From: Lycocorax pyrrhopterus obiensis
Lineage: Eukaryota; Chordata; Aves; Passeriformes; Paradisaeidae
DNA length: 64,000 nucleotides
Direction: 5' to 3'
Assembly: GCA_014706295.1 (NCBI GenBank)
Contig: JACSVZ010000008.1
Location: 22,361,659 to 22,425,658 of the forward strand
Each line of letters starts with the position of its first letter. Position 1 is the stretch's first letter. The notes below the pieces were generated by a model. The model made no database searches. It had not been told where the DNA came from and saw only the letters and a program-made list of their open reading frames with translations. The position numbers and the translations under genes are program-made. Positions 1 to 9,960 of the stretch are shown here, one piece after another.

Positions 1-3000
1 TGGTTCTTCAGGGACCAGACTGATGATGATGCTGTGAAGAAGGGCAGAGGCCGTTTGCTGTGGTAGTAGTATGTGCTTTTTGGATGTGTCTGTAATCGTT
101 CCCTCCAGAGGCTGAAGCTGTCTATGTGCTTTTCTCCAAAGGGCACCGTGAGTTTTTCTGACTGCACTTCTGCCCTGTCCCTGCAGCCTGCTGTTAGCAG
201 ACTTGGGAATCTCGGCTCTGCCTCTGAGCAGAGATGAGGCACAGACAAAGGTCAAGTGGCAGCGCAGGGAGAGCTGGGTCTGCTTCTGCTATCTCTGTTC
301 TCACTTGCATTGAGGGCAATTGCTGGGTGAAGCATTTGTTCACCCCTCCTCTCCCCATTGTCCCTACTTGGTGCATTTCATATCTCTCTATGGGTGTCTG
401 CTTGGTGAGGCAGTCTCGTTCCTAAAACTAAATACACTGCTCCTGTGTAGGTGAGAGGAGTGTAACTCCGCTATCCCCCGTTACTGATGGCTCTAGCTCA
501 GGGGCTCTGTCTGGCTTCTGGAACAGGTGAGATTTGTTCAGCTCTAAGAAAAGTTACCTATGGGGCATTGGCCAGGCCTTCTGCATGTGTCCGATGCCTT
601 ACCTGCCAAGGGGGTGGGTGCTGTTTCCAGACAGGGCAGTCCCGGCAGGGGTTCAGTGCCCTGGCCTTTAGTCTGTGGTGCTGGGCTCGCCTTGCTGAGG
701 ATGGTGGTGGGTGGCTGACAGATTCGGCCCCTAGGACCTTGGCTGTTGCAGTCCCAATGCATTCACACTGTCTCCCAGGCACAGGAGAGTTTTAGTCATG
801 CTTGGATATGCCTCATTTGTCTGCCCTGTGCAATGACTCATAAGGATGCTTCTTCCCAGAGCAGCCGCTAACTGTTCCCAGAGTCTATCGTTTCCAAAGT
901 ATTTTTAATCTTTGTCCTTATTTATATATGCTATGTAAGTACTGTTGCAGACTGTTGCCTTTCTGTGTGTTCATGTGAAAACACCACATTAAATGCTTTT
1001 ATTTTTAGTGGTTTTGCTTGGTGGCTTAAGCAATTTCATTGGGACAACAAGGACTCCAATCCACCTTCAAAAGGAAGGAAATGTCTGCTTAGAAGCCCAG
1101 AGCTACTACTCATAAGTGTGGGGGTGCTTGGTGAGGTGCTGCCCACCTGCAGGGATGGCACTGGACTCCCATGGCACTAAGGCTTGAAAGCCTCTGGGAT
1201 GCTTGCATGATACAGGGTGCCCAGACAGGCTGTCTTTCCCTTGGAGGTATGAAGTTGGACCTCTCCTTTTCCTGTCTTCCCCCTGCTGTCATCCAGGGTG
1301 ATGGGAAATCAGGTTTACAAAGAACACTTTATATAAATAATGGATCAAATGAATAAATTTTTCTCTGTAGGGCCATTCTTCTCTTGCCACTCTTGGCTGC
1401 CAAGAGAGGATGCTTTCTGCTTGCATTTTCTTTTCCTCCCTCTTAATAATGGTGTCTCAGATTTTATGCAGATTATTTCTCTGTGAAGTTCTTCCATGTT
1501 TGAAATGCCCTGGGCTTGCCTGCCGTAGCTCAGACACTCATTAACATCCTCGCCATGCAATTGAAAAACAAGCAGGAGAAGGAGCAGCACAGCGTGTTTG
1601 AAAGCAGCGCTGCCTTCCTGCGGACTGAGCCCCGAGCGAGCCCCCTTCTCCTCCGTGGCTGCAGTTGGGTGTCATGGGAATGGTGAGCCCCATCTCCCTG
1701 GAGCTCAGGGAGCGGGAGGCGACGGGCCTCTGTGCACTTCAAAGTGGGCATGAGAGTCTAGAGAGACATTTCTCTTCTTGAACATATTGAACAAAGGAAT
1801 GCAAAAACTCACAACAGCTCTCTTCAATACTGCAAACCCAAATATCGCCCCCCTGATAAGCTGTGATTCAAAGTGACAGCTTTATCTGGCTTAGATAATT
1901 TAAAAAATGAATGGTTTTTGGCTTCTGAAGCTGCAATCCAAGCACTTATGCTTGACTGCAAGTGAAAGGGCAGCAGCCACTGGGACTCAACACTGGGTGA
2001 AGGTATATATTTAAAGGGGGATCACTCGTCTCTCAGTGTGTTTGCTTTGGCCTGTTGGTATGTACACACAGCAGTGGTGTTACAAAGCAAACAAGCAGTG
2101 CTCACCTTCATTTCATTAAACAGTTTTTATCTCAAATTGCACAGCACAGACTTGCAAATAAGTTCTTCAGAGTGTCACTGCTATCTAAATCAATTTTTGC
2201 AAGTTGTCTTGATTTTTTTTAAACTGCTCTGCCCTGGTTTGGAGTTGAAATAAGATATTTTCTCTTTCTTAAATTATCATGTGTGGCTGGGAGCTGTCAT
2301 GTTGCTGCTGCATCTCACTGCCTAGGGCAACAGTGTAGACAAAAAACATGACTACTGCTAGCGATAGATATTGGCACCAGCCAGACCAGTTATCAGGCTT
2401 TACAATCTCATTGGCTTGGATTAAGTAATATTTTTTCATGGAGTGAATAAATTACCATGTTTAGTTCTGTTTGCTCATCTCCCCAGTGAGGGCTGTGTGT
2501 TGAAGCTCATAAACTGTTCAGGCATGTAGGTGCCAAGATCTCCGTGCTGGGTCCCACACTGACCTTACACTTGTGCTGTGGACTGGAGTAGGATCTCAAC
2601 TGGCACCACCTCTCTGGCCCCATCCTGTTCCAGCCCAGCTTTGTTCCTGGGGAGTGCCCACACAGGAGGAGTGTGATGGGGTTGTTTTGGGGCTCCTGTG
2701 CAAGGAGCTGCTGTCCCCAGCCATGCATCACACGGTGAGGTTCAAGACACTTCCCAGCACCAGCCTTCAATTTTAGTCCGGGTCAGAGGGAGATAAGTTT
2801 TCCTTTCTCTGCTGAGTCACAGCTGGAGCGGTCATTTCTGTGGCCCCCTCCCCAGTTCCCACTCTCCCAAGCTAAACCAGCCTCCCCTGCCTCGCTGTTG
2901 GGGAAGATTTACAAATCCACCACCCAGCCCTCCCATGCAGTGCCTTACGTGATATTAAGATCGTCTCCTTTTCCACCAGAGAGAATTGTGTCCCACTTGA

Positions 3001-5030
3001 TCCTCTGCTTTTGGCTGAAGCTCCTGTGCCACTGGGAATTGCGGTGAACAGAGGTGCCAACCTGCCTTGGCCATCGTGGCTGCATGTACCTTGGTGTGTG
3101 CACAGGTCTTTGATATAGGGGTGTCTGTGTTGACCTGTAGTTGCTTTAGAGTTTGTTTTTTCCAACCTTTTTGCTTACAAAGCTTGAGCCTTGCTTCCCT
3201 GTGGAGCAGGATCTCGGCAACCTCTTGCACAAAAGCCTCTGGCTCCATTGTGCCTCTCCCAGGCCGTTCTGCAGCGGCAGCACAAGAGGGGGCTGGCAGC
3301 ACACGCTGCGGGACGGGACCCCCTGCCCGCCCCGCAGCACTGGAGGCCCCGCGCCAGACGTGCTGGGGGCAGGCTTGGAGACGCCTGGTTCTTCCTCCCT
3401 GGCTACATCTGGCAGATGGAGGAGGTGGGAAGCTGGGACTATGAATAAAGTGAACAAGAACATAAAGAGCACTGAGAAGGCTGGAGAACAATGTTCTCAA
3501 AATCAAAAATCAGCCCTGCAGCTAGCCCCTAGCATGGTCCTCCAGCTCTAAAGAGAGTCCCTGCCTGCATCCAGGGCCAAGCAGAGCTGTCACAAGGCAA
3601 GCTGAACCCTTTCCCTCTCCTTTTCAAGTTATTTTTGGCTACTGGCATCCTCTTACCATTCTTCAGAGCCAGACCCTGGTAGCCAGTCCTTCAGGCTCAT
3701 GCCTCTGGTGCTGGTGCTCCTTCCTGCAGAACCTGCACCCTGAAAGTTTCTCTTCTGCAGTGTGGAAATTTGGGTGATGGAGGTAAAGTGGAACTGGAAG
3801 GAGTTCCCTTGTCCCACGTTGAGCAGAATCTGACAGAATCTGTCTTTCTTTAGTAGCTTGTGACTCTGTAAGGGCTGGGGAAGGAGGAGCAAGGACACAG
3901 AGACACACACTCACAACTTTGGGACTGACAAGCACAGAAAGGCCATCTGCAGCTGTGGAAGCACAATGAGCCCAAGTGGGCACGCAGCTTATTGATCACA
4001 TTCCAGTGTGGGACCAGCCACCAGCTAGTCATAAATATGGAGCAGAGGCATGCTAGTCTGCACCCAGGGCATCTTCATCAACAAAATCAGGACAGAGCCT
4101 CTGCCTCCCTCATCCATCAGGCTGAGGCACTCCTTATTTCTCAGGTTAGATGTTTTCCCAGTGCAGGGATATCAGTTCAATGGGGGTGAAGGGGCTTGGT
4201 GGAAACAAGCCCTGTTCCTCTAACAACAGAACACAGTGTCTCTGCTTACCCCGTGGCCAAGGTCATCAGCTGAATCCTGAAAACCCACCTGCTCTTTCTG
4301 GGAGGCAGGGTTTTATGGCAGAGGAGCTGCAGTTTATGGCACCGTGGAGAAATATGTTGGATGCGCTTGGCAACAGCAAATGGAAAGTTAGTCTATTAAA
4401 CAGTAAATTATCCCTCCAATGCATCTTCATTGAGGAGGGTTAATGAGTGGCTGCAGGCAGAGTGAGTGGGAAAGAGTGTGTGTGTATGCACAGTGCGGAT
4501 GTGGAACAATTGCTACATCTGGGGACCCCGGAGCCCCTGATCCAACAATAGCATTTCCATGTGCAAGGCGCTTCACAGACACCTCCTCGCGTGTGGTTTA
4601 TTCAAAACAGCTTGCACTGCACTGCGGAGCTCCCAGGAGGTTGGTGTGTCCAGCCGTGCTGGGAACGGCATCTCTTCATCTGCGTCTGGACTGCTTGGTG
4701 CAAATGTTTTCCGTGTAGGCTAGAGCTGATTTTGGGAACCCAGGCTGCAGGGCTCAGCCCCTCTGCTCAGCCATGCCACAAAGTGGGGATGCTGCGCCTT
4801 GCAGACTGTCGCCCTCCTGCTGTTCTACAATTGTTCAAGGCAGTGAGACAGACTGGGTTCCCCCTACCTGGATGGTCCCAGTTGTGTTAGGCTGGGGCCA
4901 AATCCACCTGCTTGGGAGTTTTGGCATCTCCTGCATCATCTCAGAGCAGTCAATGGATGCTGTTCTTTCACTTCGTCCCAGTGGTGAAGGTGGCCAGGCA
5001 GTAGAGCTGCCCGGCTCCTGCAGTCAGTGG
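1..5030. other. Upstream flank; no supported gene
   Basis: No ORF here resembles a protein family. Bases 1-66 are open in one frame ending in TAG (last residues VKKGRGRLLW), but 22 codons are not evidence of a gene. In vertebrates the neighbour transcribed in the same direction upstream of SLIT1 is ARHGAP19 (established synteny). The AT-rich part around 850-1010 could be its 3' UTR end, but no coding match is visible. About 1850-2480 is AT-rich without recognisable features. Confidence 0.5.
988..993 (+). promoter_or_regulatory. Possible poly(A) signal (ATTAAA) of an upstream + strand gene
   Basis: ATTAAA sits in an AT-rich, 3'-UTR-like stretch and is followed within about 30 nt by a T/G-rich element (around 1005-1022), the usual layout of a cleavage site. 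Another AATAAA occurs at 1352-1357. Assignment to ARHGAP19 rests only on expected synteny. Confidence 0.25.
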
Positions 5031-5197
5031 GGCCACATTCGCAGAGCAATGCTGGCCGTGTTTGCAGGAAGATGATGGTGGTGTTCACAGGGCAACACTG
5101 GCAGTGTCTAGCGGGTGATGCTGGCTATGCTCACAGGGCAGTGCTGGCAGTTTGCAAGGCAATGCTGGCCACATTCACAGGGTGATGCTCTTGCTGT
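5031..5197. repeat. Degenerate minisatellite, unit about 23-26 bp, about 6 copies
   Basis: The motif TTCACAGGGCAATGCTGGC recurs with substitutions about six times in a row. It lies about 4.5 kb upstream of SLIT1 exon 1, with no coding role. Confidence 0.6.
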
Positions 5198-5742
5198 TTG
5201 TGAGGAAGGACTTGTCCCTGGAAAGACACAGGAGAGAGCACATCCCAGCCCTGCCTGCTGCTGCTGCTAACCAGGCAAGATTTACTGTGATCCCAGTGGC
5301 CCAGCTGCCTGCACCACTCTGTAATAGACCCATCAAGGGCATTGTCATGCTGCAGGAGCCCAACAGGTACCTAATGGGGGGGCTGACACGCTGGCCCGCT
5401 CCCACACAATGCCTCACTCTCCCAAGCCAAGTGTGTCTAGCAGGACAAAGGCAGCCTGGCCTCCCAGCATGAGCCAAGCTGGCCAGGCATGACAGATGTG
5501 GCCCGGGACAGCCTGGCAGCCCACCCTGCACAAAATCTCTGGGGGATGCTAAGAAGCTGAAGGTTACAGCCACTCTGCTCCCAACACATCTCCAGCTGGG
5601 TCTTATGGCCACTGCTCCCCAAACAGGTGTTGCTGGTGGGAGGAAGGGTTCAAAACACAGCCCCAGTGCAAGGGATGACAGATCCTGCTGCTGGCGATGC
5701 TCCTCAGCAGGGAGGTTGGAGCAGGCACCATGCATGCATGTG

Positions 5743-6590
5743 TGTGTTGGGTTTGCGAGGCCAGGCTTTGGTAGTAGGGGGACTTCTGTGAGAAGCTGCT
5801 AGAAGCTTCCTCCATGTCCGATGGAGCCAGTGCCACTCAGCTTCAAGATGGACGGACCACTGCCCAAGGCTGAGCACATCAGCACTGGTGGTAGCAGCTC
5901 TGGGAAAACGTACGTAAGAAAGGGAAAAGTTTCTGCACAACACCAGCAGCAGCTGTAGAGAAGAAGGAATATGTGAGAGGAACAGCTCTGCAGACACAAA
6001 GGTCAGTGAAAGAAGAGGGGGAGGAGGTGTTCCAGACACCAGAGCAGAGATTCTCCTGCAGCCTGTGGTGAAGCCCAGGGTGAGGCAGGATGTACCCCTG
6101 CAGCCCATGGAGGTCCACAGTGAAGCAAAGATTTGCCTGCAGCCTGTGAAGGACCCCACACTAGAGCAGGTGGATGCCCAAGGGAGGAATGTGAGAAGTC
6201 CCTGTCCTGAGGAGGGAGAAACAGCAGAGACAAAATGTAATGAACTGACCACAGTTCTCATTCTCCATCCCCTTTCATCACTGGTAGGGAAGAACAGAGA
6301 AAACTGGGAGTGAGGTTGAGCCCAGGAAGATGAAAGGGATGGGGAAAGGTGTGTTTTTAAGATTAGGTTTTATTTCTTATTATCCTACTCTGATCTGATT
6401 AGTAATAAATGTAACCAATTTCCCCAAGTCAAGTGTGTTTTGCCTGTGTTGGTAACCGGTTATCTCTCCCTAGCCTTATCTTGGCCTATGAGCTTTTCAT
6501 TATACTTTCTCTTCCCTGGCCAGCTGAGGAGGGGAGCGACAGAGCGGCTTTGGGGGGCACCTGGTGTCCAGCCACAGCCAACCCGCCCTA
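5743..6590 (+). mobile_element. Probable solitary LTR of an avian endogenous retrovirus-type element
   Basis: The block begins TGTGTTGGG and carries an AATAAA signal at 6404-6409 near its 3' part, in the order expected of an LTR. Its sequence resembles an interspersed repeat I recognise from many bird genomes. An internal three-copy repeat of about 40 bp (CCTGCAGCC...GGA/GGT) spans about 6053-6178. No internal retroviral coding sequence flanks it, so it is probably a solo LTR. Family name and exact ends are uncertain, and I found no clear target-site duplication. It is a different family from the LTR at 37738-38382. Confidence 0.6.
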
Positions 6591-9249
6591 CTGCCTCTGT
6601 TTTAAACACTTCTGCTCTGCAGCAGTGCCTGAGAAAGGCTGAGCACTGCTGTGGACAGGTGATAGCCACAGCATTGCTTCAAAGCATGGCACGAATGGGC
6701 CAGGGTGTGCTGCCTTCCCTCCACATGCCCAGATGCAGGGTACAGCACAGCGCCTTGAAGCCCAGGCGTGCTAGAAGGTCCTATCAGGGGACCCAGTGCC
6801 AGACCAGCCCAACCCACGGGAGAGCTAACAGGGGCAAGCTGTGACCCATCCTGAGTGGGAGGAAATGCCTGGATGCTGCCCTGGGGGGCTTGGCTTAAAA
6901 TTGGCAGCAATTTTTTGTTTGAAGCTTTGTAGCTGCTTCGCATCTCTTTGCACGACAGGTCTGGCGCGTACCCTGGAACCCTTCCCCGGATCTTCCCATG
7001 AAAACTCCTACAAAAAAAGATTCTGCTTCTTTTTAACCAAACCCAGAGCCCATCAGACGATCCAGATGGTCTCTCTCTCTATCAAGCAGTTTGGCCCAAA
7101 TCCCGGTGGCAGACGGCAGGACCAGGCCTTCCCTGATAAAGAAGTTTGGGGTTTATTTTTCTCCCTGCTCCTCATCCATATTCAGAGGAACCCTGGGCTT
7201 TTCCCAGGCAGCTGTTGTTCTCTGAGGCCCATCCCATCGGGGTGCCTGGGTGACTTGGGATCACGCAAATGCACCAGGTGCTGAGGTGTGGGAGGAGGGT
7301 CTTGGTACACAGCCTGTCCCCCCACACTGCTGTCCTGGCTCACCCAGCCCTTGTTGTGTTGTCAGCCCCAGAAGGATGTTGCTATTGCAACTGGAGCAGA
7401 TGCTGAGGGGTTGGCCAGGGCCGGCAGCCCAGCTCAGTGGGATGCCCCGTGGTGCTGGAGCATGGGGCACTGGCTGCGTGGCAGGCGGAGGCAAAAAGCT
7501 CACACAGAACAGCAGGACTTGAGGTACCTACAGGAGAAAATGTGGATGTCGGCCTGAAATGGGGTTTTCAGCTTCCCAGTCCCACACTCCCACTGGAACT
7601 GGGACAGGTAATGGTGGGCTCCAGGCAAGCCCTGCTGGCTACTCCCTTTGCCAAGACCACAGCCCCGTGTAAGTGACTGGGTGTTGCTGCAGCTGGACGC
7701 AGAGATGGAGCGAGCTTGCTTTTTCTGTGGATCACAAGGGTTTGCCTGAAGCAAGCGCCTGCAAAACAGAGGAAACAAGATCCCTCGCTCCCTCCAGCCT
7801 TACTGCCAGCACCAGAGGTAAAGGGCAGGTTAGGAAGACCCGGTTCTGCTCTGACAGCCAAGGGGTGAAGGGGAGTTTGTGAGGGAGGGTGATCACAAGC
7901 ATCACACTGATAGCAGCCTTTTGGGGACACCAAGCCATTCTGAAACAACCTTCACCCCCCAAAATTCAGCCGAGGTCTTCAGTTCAGACCCTGTTGCCAC
8001 CGGGGTCTCCCTGGGAGCCGCAGGAGAGGCTGCAGGGCCACCTCTGCAGAAGCTGTGCCAGCGAGGGGTCGCCTCCCAGAGTCCTGGGAAGCAGCTCATC
8101 TTCCTTGCTGTCAGGGCTGCTGGGTAGCAACGAGGAACAAACCCCTTTCATCCATCTCAGGCACAGTTTCCTCCTGGGATTGGGGCCAGAGGAAGGAGAT
8201 GTCACGAAAATGCAGACAGATGATGGGAGCCAGCATTTGGGATGGAAAAGGACTGCTGATCTGGGCCAAGCTGGTGCAACCCTGTGTGTGTGTGAGGTGG
8301 CCCTCGCTGGAGCACGACACCATGCAGACACCTCCCTCTTGCCCTGATTAAGGAGCTTGTGGAGCTCCATGTGCAGAGGGCATTGATTTAAGAGGCACTC
8401 TGGCTCCTGGGACCTGCCACCATCCCTGCAAATACCCACCATGCCCTGTTGGATCGGGAAATGAGTGTGCACTGGGGTGTCCATGCTCACACACCACCCC
8501 TCCCACTGTGGTACAGTGCAACAGGCTCCCATCTCCCCTCCTTCCATGGGTTTCCTCTCTGAGGAGGACATTTGTAGCAGTTGCTGCCAGAAGCCAGGGC
8601 TGTGTTGGGCACATCAAAATGCCTGTTGTTTTTTTTAAGGACTCAGCTCTTGCAGCCATGGGGTTACAAGTGTTTCAGGTGACATTAATAAAAGAGGTGA
8701 CCAGCCCTCCTGGGTACACCTCCGCCTTGCATTTGCAGATCTCAGGGAAGAAAATAGTAGGCAATAAAACGAATGCAATGTTTGCATTTCTGAGATGTCA
8801 ACTGTTTAGGGCCAAGCTTACAAGATTTCTTGGCTTCACTTCCTTTTGAAATAGGTGAAATAGTGTATTTTGCCTTGTTCTTCCCTGTAGGTTAGCAAAA
8901 AAGACATTTTAGTCACTTTGTTTTTAAAGATGTTCCTCTGGAATGGAAAAGAACATGGCTAATGCCACAACCAGGACTTCAAGATTTGTGTGAGGGGCAA
9001 AGCGCAAAGCAAAGCTGCCACCCAAGTCCCCTCTGCACGCTGGGGTGCTGAGCCGCGGGATTCGCACTCACGGACCAGGCACCACCCCGGCTGACAAGCG
9101 CCAGCCTGTCCTGCAGTCCCCGTGGGCTGCCAGGTCCCCGTGCTTCATCTGGACTCTGTGGATGATGGGATGGGGCTTCGGGTTGCGGGGTGGGAGACAG
9201 GCCAAGGCTGCCTTAAGTACACCAGGGATGCGAAAGCTTTAGGCACCCC
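6591..9249. other. Intergenic sequence upstream of the SLIT1 CpG island
   Basis: Moderately GC-rich sequence with no supported gene. An AATAAA at 8687-8692 follows the AT-richer stretch near 8640 but has no associated ORF. Distal promoter elements of SLIT1 may lie here; nothing specific stands out. Confidence 0.5.
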
Positions 9250-9716
9250 CGAGGAGAGGTGGGAATGCTCTGCCTGCGGCCGCCCGGCTCGCAGACTTTC
9301 TCCCCGGGTGCCGCTGCCCGCCCCCCGGCAACTCGCAGCCTCTCCCGGGGAAGTCGGGTGCTCAGCGAACCAACTCCGCTGTCCCGGGTGGGGGGACCGA
9401 GCCGAAGCGCACCTTCCTGCACGGTAGGCGCGGTGCAAAGCCCCGACGGCTCCGGCGACCGGGGTGCCGGTGCCCTGCCCGGCCAGGACCGCTGCTACCT
9501 CCGCTGCCGCGGGTACGGGGGGCGCGGGGAGGGGCGCGGGTGGTGGCGGGGGGGCCCGTCGGGGCGGGGAGGGCGGGAGGGAGGAGCCAGCGCGGGGGCT
9601 GAGCCTGGGCTGCGGGATGGGGCGGCAGTGAGGGTGGGCGGGTGTGCGCCGACGGGGCTCTCGCCCCGCAGCCGAGCCGAGCCGCGCCGAGCCCAGCCTC
9701 GCTCCGCTCCCCGGTG

Positions 9717-9740
9717 ATGCGCAGCGGCCGCAGCGCCTGA
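9717..9740 (+). other. Upstream ORF of 7 codons in the probable SLIT1 5' UTR
   Basis: An ATG at 9717 opens a frame of seven codons (MRSGRSA) ending in TGA at 9738-9740, 17 nt before the SLIT1 start codon. It is in a different frame from the main ORF. If the 5' UTR includes it, it could reduce or regulate initiation at 9758. Whether it is transcribed is inference. Confidence 0.4.
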
Positions 9741-9757
9741 CCCTACTGCCCGCTGCC

Positions 9758-9960
9758 ATGGCGGCCCCGACCCCCGGGGGGCCGGGGGGAGTCCCGGCGG
9801 GGCTGCGGGCCGCCGCCTGGCTGCTGGCGTGCGCCGCGCTGTGCCGGGGCCGCGCCGCCGCCTGCCCGCCGCTGTGCGCCTGCAGCGGCACCACGGTGGA
9901 CTGCCACGGCTCGGCCCTGCGCGCCGTGCCCCGGAGCATCCCCCGCGGCACCGAGCGCCT
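9758..9960 (+). CDS. SLIT1: SLIT1 exon 1: signal peptide and first LRRNT
   Basis: The start codon at 9758 has a strong Kozak context (G at -3, G at +4). The first 34 residues have a hydrophobic core ([12 protein letters not shown]) ending in small residues, typical of a secretory signal. The first LRRNT follows with cysteine spacing C-x3-C-x-C-x6-C, as in all SLIT N-terminal caps. The donor CT|GTGAGT leaves phase 2, and joining to 21522 restores Leu before ELNGNN. No in-frame ATG lies further upstream in this open frame, so this start is preferred. Confidence 0.95.

Noticed and set aside
1..66. Terminal exon of an upstream protein gene ending TAG
   Set aside because: Twenty-two open codons at the window edge are not significant and I could not match them to ARHGAP19 or another protein.
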